From the NCBI GenBank assembly GCA_963829835.1, contig CAWHKC010000004.1, positions 1,488,001 through 1,552,000 on the forward strand: a DNA stretch of 64,000 nt, given 5' to 3'. Source of the DNA: Berkiella sp963829835 (GTDB lineage: Bacteria > Pseudomonadota > Gammaproteobacteria > Berkiellales > Berkiellaceae). The notes under the pieces are model-generated. The model saw only the letters and a program-made list of their open reading frames with translations, was not told the origin of the DNA and searched no databases. This document shows positions 36,739 to 48,960 of the stretch, piece by piece; the stretch's first letter is position 1, and each line of letters begins with the position of its first letter. The position numbers and the translations under genes were made by a program.

Positions 36739-36785
36739 TCGTTTTGTGTCGCTCATTGGCAGCCTGCCCCGCGAAGCTTCTTAGC

Positions 36786-36868
36786 GCAGTAGGGTCATGT
36801 ACTAAGATGTACACTCCTGCAGTCTCAAAAGCTTGACGCCTCGCCTAAACGCAAACTAGTTTGAGTAT
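36786..36868 (-). repeat. Half copy of the 127-bp palindromic element
   Basis: Read on the minus strand it matches the first two thirds of 36095-36221: AGTTTGCGTTTAGGCGAGGC, then CAGGAGTGTAC and GTACATGAC, and then it stops and runs into the 33-bp repeat family. From 36869 to 37050 I see only AT-rich sequence and the ribosome site of the next gene. Confidence 0.75.
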
Positions 36869-37050
36869 TGAAAGAGAGTTCAGAAATTAGTGAGCTGCCA
36901 AAAACGTCAATCAAAAATTATGTTTTCCTAATTTGGGTGTATGGTCACTTGTAGCATAATCGACGATAAAATATGTATTATTATGGCAGACTTTATTAAT
37001 TTAATTTGCTAAATTGAGTGCTGCTATTTTTTTTTGTTGAGGTAAATATT

Positions 37051-37701
37051 ATGAGTCTTGGTAAAACAGATATTTTTGTACTATTTGAGGACGATAGAGC
37101 TGAATTTGAAGCAGATAAGCTAAAAAAAGGCAATGAAGGGTGGGCTGGTGCTTCATTTGAAAGGAATGTTGATTTTTCAATTGAACATAATACCGTTGCT
37201 ACTGTAGTAGAATTTTTAAAGGATGATCCTAGAGCCATCGCTTATTTTATTGAAAATGATTATTCAGTGTTAAGAAGAACTGCAGCAAATGGTGCGCTCA
37301 ATTTTTTGAACTTCCTACTCGATATACCTCAAGTTGCTGAAGGCGCCACGGCTCAAAATAATCATGCAATTCGAACTGCGTACTTAAACGGTCATGAAAC
37401 TGTTGCGCAGAGATTATATGAACTCGAGTCTGTGAAGGCTATGGTAAAAAAAGATGTCGGTATCGACGATACCATGACAAAAATTGCTAAAGATATGGAA
37501 ACACCAAAGATTCAGCCTAAGACGAAAGGATTCATGCCATTACATGATCAGAAAAAATTAGCTGTTGATGGAAAGTCGGAAGAAAAACGCGGTAAGAAAA
37601 CGGCAAGAGCTGAAGAAGCCAAAGAAGCCAAAGAGGTCAAAGAGGCAGCTCATGAGCACGCTAAAAAGCCAAAGAAGACTGTAGCCAAGGCGAAACTTTA
37701 A
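37051..37701 (+). CDS. Ankyrin-like protein with Lys/Ala/Glu-rich tail
   Basis: 216 residues from the ATG at 37051, which has GAGG eight bases before it. Residues about 45-125 look like degenerate ankyrin repeats (RRTAANGALNFLNFLLDIP, then NNHAIRTAYLNGHETVAQRL). Residues 160-216 are a low-complexity basic/acidic tail made of KEAKEVKEAAHEH and ending KKPKKTVAKAKL. No signal peptide is seen. Proteins of this build are common in amoeba-associated bacteria; a secreted role is only inferred. Confidence 0.78.
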   Translation: MSLGKTDIFVLFEDDRAEFEADKLKKGNEGWAGASFERNVDFSIEHNTVATVVEFLKDDPRAIAYFIENDYSVLRRTAANGALNFLNFLLDIPQVAEGATAQNNHAIRTAYLNGHETVAQRLYELESVKAMVKKDVGIDDTMTKIAKDMETPKIQPKTKGFMPLHDQKKLAVDGKSEEKRGKKTARAEEAKEAKEVKEAAHEHAKKPKKTVAKAKL

Positions 37702-37713
37702 TTTATTCATGAT

Positions 37714-37739
37714 GGTGGGCACGCTTCGCTTTGCCCACC
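37714..37739. terminator. Hairpin between convergent genes
   Basis: GGTGGGCA and TGCCCACC pair perfectly around CGCTTCGCTT. There is no long T tail. It may end both the ankyrin-like gene and anmK, or be another REP-like hairpin, given its CGCTTCGCTT loop. Confidence 0.5.
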
Positions 37740-37755
37740 CTACAAACAGAAAAGA

Positions 37756-38880
37756 TTAAAATGAGTATATGCCACCCAAAATAGTCGGTTTTTTCGCACC
37801 CGTAATGGCTGTTAAATCCACAGGTTGATTTTCCATTCGTTTTTTAGCATACCAAGCAAAACAAATCGCTTCTAACCAATCAGGGGCCACGCCATAATCT
37901 TCGGTGGATTTAAGTTTGAAGCCTTCGCCTAAATGCTTTTGAATGGCCTTTAAAAGTACGGGATTATGACAACCACCGCCACAAACCAACACTTCTCCAT
38001 TTTTACGGAACAGCTGAATATGTTTAGCAATGGTGGTTGCGGTAAGTTCTAGTAAAGTGGCTTGAATATCTTGCGGTGAAAGGGAAGAGTGACTGGTGAG
38101 ATGTTTCTCAAGCCACGGTAAATTGAAATAATCTTTGCCGGTGCTCTTAGGTGCTTTTTGCTTAAAGAAAGGATCATCTAACATTTGTTCGAGCAAAGGT
38201 TTATGACAAATGCCTTTTGCTGCAAAGGTGCCATTATTATCAAATGGTTGTTGCAAATGTTTAAAGACCCAGGCATCCATTAAGCCATTGCCAGGGCCAG
38301 TATCAAAACCTAGACAAGGTTCGCCATTAAAAGGAAGTAACGTAATATTGGCAATACCACCGATATTTAAAATTATTCGAGAGTCGATGCTTGCCAATAA
38401 CCACATATGAAAGGGGGGTACAAAAGGGGCACCTTGGCCGCCTAATGCCATATCACCTCTTCTAAAATCAGCCACAGTTGTTATGCCCGTTTCTTTGGCA
38501 ATGATGTTGGGATCGCCAATCTGAATAGTGAACGGGGATGGTTGATGCGGATGATGCCAAAGTGTTTGACCATGGCTGCCAACAGCTTTTATTTGTGAAG
38601 GATTCATCTTGGCTTTTTGTAAAAGGTTATTAACGCTTTTCGCAAAAAGATGTCCAAATTTGAAATCAAGCTGTGCAACGCGTGTAAAATGCACGTTGCT
38701 TTCACCAAGGCTAATAGAGAGCGCCTCGTTTTTTAATGCTTCAGGAATATTTTCAAGGTGGGATGCGATTAAATTGGCTTGATGATTTGATTCATCAAAG
38801 CTAACCAGTGCGCAATCCACACCATCCATGCTGGTACCAGACATGAGCCCAATATAGAGATCTGAAGAAGCTTTAATCAT
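37756..38880 (-). CDS. anmK: Anhydro-N-acetylmuramic acid kinase
   Basis: Phosphorylates 1,6-anhydro-MurNAc released from recycled peptidoglycan. The N-terminal motif GLMSGTSMDGVDCALV, GSHGQTLWHHP, FRRGDMALGGQGAPFVPPFH and NIGGIANIT are all characteristic. Length of 374 is normal. It overlaps the upstream M23 peptidase gene by 8 bases, joining wall cleavage and wall recycling in one operon. Confidence 0.96.
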   Translation of the reverse strand: MIKASSDLYIGLMSGTSMDGVDCALVSFDESNHQANLIASHLENIPEALKNEALSISLGESNVHFTRVAQLDFKFGHLFAKSVNNLLQKAKMNPSQIKAVGSHGQTLWHHPHQPSPFTIQIGDPNIIAKETGITTVADFRRGDMALGGQGAPFVPPFHMWLLASIDSRIILNIGGIANITLLPFNGEPCLGFDTGPGNGLMDAWVFKHLQQPFDNNGTFAAKGICHKPLLEQMLDDPFFKQKAPKSTGKDYFNLPWLEKHLTSHSSLSPQDIQATLLELTATTIAKHIQLFRKNGEVLVCGGGCHNPVLLKAIQKHLGEGFKLKSTEDYGVAPDWLEAICFAWYAKKRMENQPVDLTAITGAKKPTILGGIYSF

Positions 38881-40276
38881 TCGCGGCTACTAATACTTTT
38901 CCGTGCTGATCCATCGTTCTTAGGAGATTATGTGAATAAGCTAAAAACTGCGTTTTTGCTTTACCAGAAATGCCATCGGCTTCCGGAAGGGCCACTTTTA
39001 AAGGATCGTGGTGTACACCATTGATTCTGAATTCAAAATGTAAATGCGGACCTGAGGCTAACCCCGTGCTGCCGACATAGCCAATAATTTGACCTTGACG
39101 GATTGTGTGGCCCATTTTTAAACTCTTGGCAAACCGAGAGAGATGCCCATAAAGCGTTGTATATTTAGAACCATGTTGCAAGATAATCGCGTTACCATAG
39201 CCGCCTTTTTTGCCAACAAAAACAACTTTACCAGCTCCGGCTGCTTTTACTGGGGTTCCGGTGGGGGCTGCATAATCTACGCCTTTATGAGCACGAATTT
39301 TATGGAGCACTGGATGTCGACGGTGCAAATTAAAATGTGAGCTAATCCGCGTATACTGAACAGGTGTGCGAATGAAGGCTTTCTTTAAGCTTTGTCCATT
39401 AGGGGCATAATAACTGGTTTCGCCGCTGCTATCGGTATAGCGAATGGCGCGATATTGCTTTCCATTATTAACAAACTCAGCTGCTACAATGGGTCCGTTA
39501 CCCACTTTAACTCCATTGACGAAATATTCTTCAAATAACACTTTAAAGTAATCATTGGGTTTAATATCTAAAGCGAAATCGATGTCATAGGCGAAAACAT
39601 TGGCAAGTTCCATGATTAAAGCATCGTCTAGTTTGGCATGTTTACCGGCCACAAAGAAGGAATCAAAAATTTTTCCCCCACCAAAAGCGACTCGTTTTTC
39701 GATAGGCTTATCTTCGATATGACTCATGAGTTTGCCATTGTCTTGGCGTTCAACAATGAGCGTCGTCAAGGGATCGACATCAAATTGAAGCGTTTGTAGC
39801 TCACCTTCATCGTTAGCCAAAAGTCTAAGCGTTTGATCAGGATAAATTCTTTTGAGGTGTTGGACGTCTCGTCCTAGCGATAACACTTCCTGAACGGTTT
39901 TGGAATCGAGGCCGGCTTCTTGAAAGTAATAAGCAAGGTTATCTCCTGCTTTGACTTTAAATGTTTTCCAATCTAATGATTGGGCGGCAGATTCTTCTGC
40001 TGACGTTGTTGGTTGGATTAATAAGGTGTCTTCTTGATTCTCAGGCAACATCACATCAAGTGTTACTTGATTAGGATCTACCCATTCCTGTTCTTGTTCT
40101 TCTTGTTGTTCGGTTTCATAGGATTGAGACCACTCAACCCATCTCCATACAAGCGCAAATGCCAATAGCGTAATAGCCAAAGGCAATTTCCATTTGCTGG
40201 CAAAATGAAAGACGAAGTAAGGTTGCTTAGCCTTACTGTGTTTATAATCGGTTTTCACTTTAATTAAACGCTGCAT
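38873..40276 (-). CDS. M23-family peptidoglycan endopeptidase (MepM-like)
   Basis: 467 residues with an N-terminal membrane anchor (about residues 32-48, LPLAITLLAFALVWRWV), an acidic Glu/Gln linker, an OapA/LysM-like segment (FKVKAGDNLAYYFQEAGL) and a C-terminal zinc peptidase domain. The metal-site motifs are HKGVDYAAPTGTPV (HxxxD) and GPHLHFEFRI (HxH). The enzyme is expected to cut peptide cross-links in the periplasm. The operon with anmK supports a role in wall turnover. Confidence 0.93.
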   Translation of the reverse strand: MQRLIKVKTDYKHSKAKQPYFVFHFASKWKLPLAITLLAFALVWRWVEWSQSYETEQQEEQEQEWVDPNQVTLDVMLPENQEDTLLIQPTTSAEESAAQSLDWKTFKVKAGDNLAYYFQEAGLDSKTVQEVLSLGRDVQHLKRIYPDQTLRLLANDEGELQTLQFDVDPLTTLIVERQDNGKLMSHIEDKPIEKRVAFGGGKIFDSFFVAGKHAKLDDALIMELANVFAYDIDFALDIKPNDYFKVLFEEYFVNGVKVGNGPIVAAEFVNNGKQYRAIRYTDSSGETSYYAPNGQSLKKAFIRTPVQYTRISSHFNLHRRHPVLHKIRAHKGVDYAAPTGTPVKAAGAGKVVFVGKKGGYGNAIILQHGSKYTTLYGHLSRFAKSLKMGHTIRQGQIIGYVGSTGLASGPHLHFEFRINGVHHDPLKVALPEADGISGKAKTQFLAYSHNLLRTMDQHGKVLVAAND

Positions 40277-40465
40277 CCTTCTTGCGATTACCTTATAAAT
40301 TAGTCGTCTATTTAATTAAAATCAATTTTATTAATATTTGGTTAACAAAATAATCCCATCGTTTCGTGGGCCACAATATTACCCTATTCCATCATATGGA
40401 TAACAGTCGCATCGTGCTGCTGACCATGATATATACTCTCTTCACTTTATTTTTGAGAGCAGACA

Positions 40466-41689
40466 ATGAAAATAGCGATTGAATCCGCGTTAGAAATCAT
40501 TGAACGTGGTGTGCAAGAAATATTAATTAAAGATGAGTTAGTAGAGAAATTAAAATTGGGCCGCCCCTTACGGATCAAGGCGGGCTTCGATCCTACAGCC
40601 CCAGATATTCATATTGGTCACACTGTACTTATTAATAAGCTCAAAAACTTTCAAGACTTAGGTCATGATATTTTGTGTCTCATTGGGGACTTCACGGCAA
40701 GGATAGGCGATCCAACTGGTAAAAATATCACTCGCCAACCTTTGACCTCTGAGCAAGTTGCTGAAAATGCAAAGACATATCAAGACCAAATATTCAAAAT
40801 TCTTGATCCAAAAAAGACGCAACTCGTATTTAACTCTAGTTGGCTGAATAATTTCAGCGCAGCTGACTTAGTGGCTTTAGCATCAAAACAAACTGTTGCG
40901 AGAATGCTGGAACGAGATGATTTTTCTAAGCGCTACCGGGAAGGTCTGCCGATTGCGATCCACGAATTTTTATACCCCTTATTACAAGGTTATGATTCTG
41001 TTGAGCTTAAAGCCGATGTTGAATTAGGGGGAACCGATCAAAAATTTAATTTGCTGATGGGTCGAGAGTTACAAAAAAATTATCAACAGTCTCCTCAAGT
41101 CGTTATCACAATGCCTTTATTGGAAGGTTTGGATGGCGTGAAGAAGATGTCTAAATCTTTAGACAACTATATTGGGATATCTGAAGAGCCAGGTAGTATG
41201 TTTGGCAAAATCATGTCTATCTCAGATGATTTAATGTGGCGTTATTATGATCTTTTAAGCTATTTATCCTCTGCTGAAATAAATGAACTGAAAAGTAAAG
41301 TGCAGGCTGGGTTAAATCCTAGAGATGTCAAAATTCTACTAGCAAAAGAAATTATTACCCGCTTTCATACTGCACATGATGCAATCGATGCTGAACAAAA
41401 GTTTATTCAGCAGTTTTCTAAGGGATTAATTCCAGAAGATATCTCGCAAGTACAAATTGCAACGGATAAAGCGGAATACCCACTCGTACAAGCGTTGAAA
41501 GAAGCGGGATTAACAATAAGTACTTCTGAAGCGATGCGCATGATTAAGCAAGGTGCAGTCAAGATTGAAGGTGAACGAGTCAACACCCTTGAATATCAGT
41601 TAAAAAATGGTAGCACTTATGTAGTGCAAGTTGGCAAACGTCGTTTTGCCAAGATTGAAGTGTCAGAAGGCGAACCAAAAACAAAATAA
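40466..41689 (+). CDS. tyrS: Tyrosyl-tRNA synthetase
   Basis: Class I aminoacyl-tRNA synthetase. The HIGH-like motif is in PTAPDIHIGHTVL, the KMSKS motif in VKKMSKSLDNYIG, and an S4 RNA-binding domain is at the C-terminus (SEAMRMIKQGAVKIEGERV). Length and sequence fit the TyrZ-type enzyme. The gene has a standard ATG and lies immediately upstream of the rRNA operon, on the same strand. Confidence 0.96.
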   Translation: MKIAIESALEIIERGVQEILIKDELVEKLKLGRPLRIKAGFDPTAPDIHIGHTVLINKLKNFQDLGHDILCLIGDFTARIGDPTGKNITRQPLTSEQVAENAKTYQDQIFKILDPKKTQLVFNSSWLNNFSAADLVALASKQTVARMLERDDFSKRYREGLPIAIHEFLYPLLQGYDSVELKADVELGGTDQKFNLLMGRELQKNYQQSPQVVITMPLLEGLDGVKKMSKSLDNYIGISEEPGSMFGKIMSISDDLMWRYYDLLSYLSSAEINELKSKVQAGLNPRDVKILLAKEIITRFHTAHDAIDAEQKFIQQFSKGLIPEDISQVQIATDKAEYPLVQALKEAGLTISTSEAMRMIKQGAVKIEGERVNTLEYQLKNGSTYVVQVGKRRFAKIEVSEGEPKTK

Positions 41690-41705
41690 AAGGTTCGTTT
41701 TATGA

Positions 41706-41733
41706 TTGACTCACGCTGAAAAAAGCGTAGAAT
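41706..41733 (+). promoter_or_regulatory. rRNA operon promoter
   Basis: TTGACT at 41706-41711 and TAGAAT at 41728-41733 are separated by 16 bases, followed by TCTCCC. This is a near-consensus sigma-70 promoter located about 240 bases before 16S, as expected for rrn. Confidence 0.75.
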
Positions 41734-41831
41734 TCTCCCTTCTTCGACCGATAGCAAAGTTGTTGAGTGTAAAGAGAGATTGACAAGCGTCATTAACTCG
41801 ATACAATTAGCGGCCTTGCTTGAAGCAAGAG

Positions 41832-41843
41832 TGTTCTTTAACA
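41832..41843 (+). promoter_or_regulatory. boxA antitermination site in the rRNA leader
   Basis: TGTTCTTTAACA matches the boxA core (TGCTCTTTAACA) bound by NusB-S10. A second copy is in the 16S-23S spacer at 43915-43926. Confidence 0.8.
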
Positions 41844-41973
41844 AGTTGAAATCATGTTATTTGTGTGGGCGTTTTTGTAAAAAAAGCCAAGTCAAATGAA
41901 TTGAGTAACCGAGAGGTTATGTAAAGTATATAGTCGCGCCAAAGCCGCAAGGCGGAGGCGGACAGTCAAGATT

Positions 41974-43514
<1,541 letters not shown>

Positions 43515-43660
43515 TCGGACAAACGCTTTTTTTCTAAGCGTCCACAACAAATAACATGATTAGCAACTTTAAGAATGCACAAGCGGGCCAGACCTGATGT
43601 GCGCAATTTTTTGTGAAGGCAGAGTTAAATCTGTTTTTATAAAAGTAGGGTAATGAACCC

Positions 43661-43737
<77 letters not shown>

Positions 43738-43749
43738 GCACGTTGAAAT

Positions 43750-43825
43750 GGGGCCATAGCTTAGCTGGGAGAGCGCCTGCCTTGCACGCAGGAGGTCGTC
43801 GGTTCGATCCCGACTGGCTCCACCA
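43750..43825 (+). tRNA. tRNA-Ala (anticodon TGC)
   Basis: Acceptor GGGGCCA/TGGCTCC, anticodon loop TTGCACG, T-loop TTCGATC, encoded CCA. It is 12 bases after tRNA-Ile. Confidence 0.96.
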
Positions 43826-43858
43826 TCATCCTGATGGTGCAATAAAACTTTGAAGTTC

Positions 43859-43926
43859 AAGCCTTAATTATTTGAAAAGATAATTAAGGCTTGCGCTTGT
43901 AAGAGTGTAAGAAATGTTCTTTAACA
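43859..43926 (+). promoter_or_regulatory. Spacer processing stem and second boxA
   Basis: AAGCCTTAATTAT and ATAATTAAGGCTT (43859-43871 and 43880-43892) make a perfect 13-bp stem with an 8-base loop. TGTTCTTTAACA at 43915-43926 is a boxA copy before 23S. The stem may be an RNA-processing signal. Confidence 0.65.
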
Positions 43927-44050
43927 AATTAGATTAACAACGCAACGCGATACATTGTATTTTTTTGAGGCAATAAAGTTCTTAAAGCGAATTAGTATTC
44001 TGAAAAGAAAACGAAACGTTGAAAGGATAGCTTCAAAGAGTTTGAAGAAT

Positions 44051-44108
44051 CCGCCTACGCTAAGGCTTCGGCGCGATTCTGTTTCCTTCGCTTTGCGAAG
44101 GGAAACAG
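44051..44108 (+). repeat. REP-like hairpins inside the 16S-23S spacer
   Basis: CCGCCTACGCTAAGGCTTCGG (21 bases from 44051) is a short member of the dispersed palindrome family. It is followed by GTTTCCTTCGC and GCGAAGGGAAAC (44081-44106), a strong stem with loop TTT. The rest of the spacer (43927-44125) has no gene. Confidence 0.7.
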
Positions 44109-44125
44109 ACTTTTTGGGGTTATAT

Positions 44126-47029
<2,904 letters not shown>

Positions 47030-47148
47030 ATAACGCCCAAAGAGTTTGAGCGTCCAAGGACGCACAGACAAATACAATGAATACGCATGCGTTGTTAACC
47101 TAATTGTTATGAATTTAAGAATAATCCCTTTTAAAGGGAACAAGTCTC

Positions 47149-47267
47149 TGTCTGGTAGACATAGCGAGTGGGAACCACCCGAAACCATTTCGAACTCGGA
47201 AGTGAAACGACTCTGCGCCGATGATAGTGTGAGGTCTCCTCATGTGAAAGTAGGACACTGCCAGGCG
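47149..47267 (+). rRNA. 5S ribosomal RNA
   Basis: TGTCTGG at the start pairs with CCAGGC at the end. The internal segments CGAACTCGGAAGTGAAACG and GCGCCGATGATAGTGTGAGG are typical of 5S. About 119 bases. Confidence 0.95.
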
Positions 47268-47277
47268 TTTTTTTATA

Positions 47278-47308
47278 CCGCGCCGAAGCTCGTAAGAGCG
47301 TAGGCGGG
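47278..47308 (+). repeat. Short REP-like palindrome between 5S and terminator
   Basis: CGCCGAAGCTC-GTAA-GAGCGTAGGCG, arms pairing except for GA/TA, the same signature as the 33-bp repeat family. Confidence 0.65.
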
Positions 47309-47309
47309 C

Positions 47310-47344
47310 AAACCCCTCATGGGAAACTATGAGGGGTTTTTTTA
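47310..47344 (+). terminator. Rho-independent terminator of the rRNA operon
   Basis: AAACCCCTCAT and ATGAGGGGTTT form an 11-bp stem around GGGAAACT, followed by a run of T. Confidence 0.92.
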
Positions 47345-47388
47345 TGGAGTTTGTAATTACAAAGCACACAAACGAACAATCGCGCCAG

Positions 47389-47421
47389 CCTGTCCGCCGA
47401 AGCTTCTTAGCGTAGGTGGAA
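47389..47421 (-). repeat. Dispersed 33-bp imperfect palindrome, copy 3
   Basis: On the minus strand TTCCACCTACGCTAAGAAGC and then TTCGGCGGACAGG, nearly identical to 25459-25491. The remaining bases up to 47627 show no gene. Confidence 0.78.
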
Positions 47422-47627
47422 GCCTCCTCATAATTCATTAATTTTATTTTAACAAGAATTTTCCCAGCACATTAAAAATACACCTATATCGGCGACGGCG
47501 GATAGTCTGCTTTTGCAATTGCTTGGTAAGTATTGGAACCACATCCAACCTTTGAACACCTCAAATCTGAATAAAAGTTGAGCGGATCAATTTAAGTCAA
47601 GGGGCCCGGAAGAACAAAGGGCGCACA

Positions 47628-47858
47628 CTACACGTTTCGTTTGTATGAAGGGTTTGTGCTTATTTTTCCAAAAATAGCGCCGCAGTCTGTGAAGTAAGTA
47701 AATATAACCGCCATAAATAGGGCATAGCCGATTTTTTTTAAGACAAGAGGCTCCCCTCCTGCAAGGATGTTGGTTAAATAGTTCGCTCCGATCCAGAATG
47801 TAAAGAAAAACACCAAGGAAAGAGAAATTCTAAAAATTTTAAGATATAAGTTTTTCAT
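47628..47858 (-). CDS. Small membrane protein, unknown
   Basis: 76 residues from ATG at 47858, which has GGGGC before it; an upstream ATG at 47873 lacks a site. There are two hydrophobic segments (about 10-28 and 42-60: SLVFFFTFWIGANYL and KIGYALFMAVIFTYF). The family is unknown. It is divergent from the 17-codon peptide gene at 47908, so an immunity or partner role is conceivable but unsupported. Confidence 0.6.
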   Translation of the reverse strand: MKNLYLKIFRISLSLVFFFTFWIGANYLTNILAGGEPLVLKKIGYALFMAVIFTYFTDCGAIFGKISTNPSYKRNV

Positions 47859-47907
47859 GTTAATTTGCCCCATTGTTCATCGAAATGTTTAAAAGGAGAT
47901 TATCACG

Positions 47908-47961
47908 ATGAGAGAGTTGAGCGAAATGGAATTAGACGCCATATCAGGAGGAGAGGTTTAG
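47908..47961 (+). CDS. 17-residue double-glycine leader-only peptide
   Basis: AAAAGGAGATTATCACG, a very strong ribosome site, precedes ATG. The product is MRELSEMELDAISGGEV and then a TAG stop. The first 15 residues are a complete double-glycine leader, the same length as the leaders at 13488, 24078 and 24353, but only two residues follow. No core can be read downstream in any frame. It is either a remnant of a peptide gene that lost its core, or a leader-only peptide. The strong ribosome site is why it is listed. Confidence 0.6.
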   Translation: MRELSEMELDAISGGEV

Positions 47962-48129
47962 ATAAGTCCTTATAAGCGTCGCGAAAATCTAAAATAAATT
48001 GTTTTAATTGGATATTTTTTATATTGTCAGAGTGAATGCTCATAATAATTTCTGCAAGCTTCTCCAAATGGTTTTGGTAAATATTTTGATTATTTCGTGT
48101 TATTTGTTGATTGTGATTTTTGCGAACTT

Positions 48130-48818
48130 TTAAGCTTTCTTTTCCTTAGAAATCAGATAAGGTACGCTCGTAGCAGAATCTGAACTCCAATATTTTATTG
48201 CCATATTCATTAGGACAGAGCTAGGTACAATAGAATAGACTGGCAATACCCCCAGAGTAATTAGTTTTTTATTTACAAATGTAAAAGCTAATATTAAATC
48301 ATACTGGCTTTTGTTTTAGTTTTTGATGAATGCTCATCAAGAAGACTTATTTGTGATACGTACCATGCGTTCACTTCGTTAAATGGCATCTCTAAGCAAC
48401 AGCCTTCATGTTTGGATACACATTCAAAAAGGTCAAATAACATATCATGCTCCAATGCATAATCAAACGCAGCCACCATTGACTCAACACAATACTTAAA
48501 GTAGTTTTTCAGGTTTGTGGTATCTGTAGGGTTATCTTTTGAAAAATATTTTTCAATATGCATAGGTAAAGCAGATTTTCCACTTAAAGAAAGCACGTCT
48601 TTTTTTGCAGAGATAGTTTCAGTTGGAAAATATATTGTCACTTTATTTTGTAAGTAACGAGTGTTAAGTACATGTTGGACATTTTCATCCATGAAAAGAT
48701 CAAGCAATTTGATATTGATAATAAATTTCTTTACATAATCTTTCTTGGTCTTAAGCAAAACTTCCTGATTTGCTCGGGTTGATAAATTGCTGTAGAAGCC
48801 TTCATTTTTGAGTGTCAT
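48130..48818 (-). pseudogene. Unknown protein gene split by a frameshift
   Basis: The first part (48818 to 48294) encodes 174 residues with start MTLKNEGFYSNL. Near 48312 the open frame moves by -1: after KTKTK the other frame reads SQYDLILAFTFVNKKLITLG and stays open, with protein-like composition, to a TAA at 48130-48132 (57 codons). Joined, the product would be about 229 residues. The break lies in an A-rich stretch (AAAACTAAAACAAAAGCC). A one-base indel, a sequencing error or, less likely, programmed shifting would explain it. The family is unknown. Confidence 0.6.
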
Positions 48819-48945
48819 GTTATTATCTTCAATATGAGTAAAATATGTGACTTTATAAGCTTATGTTGCGTAAGAATCAAGGCCATTAATCTGATCGATA
48901 AAATGCACTACAGCGCCATTGTATTTACACTAGAAATATCATATT

Positions 48946-48960
48946 TAATTTCATTTTTCA
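48946..48960 (+). repeat. Target-site duplication, left copy
   Basis: TAATTTCATTTTTCA, identical to 50388-50402, directly abutting the ends of the insertion sequence. Confidence 0.88.

Noticed and set aside
47962..48129. Core peptide continuing after the SGG leader at 47908
   Set aside because: The frame stops at once and other frames give only short, unconvincing peptides.
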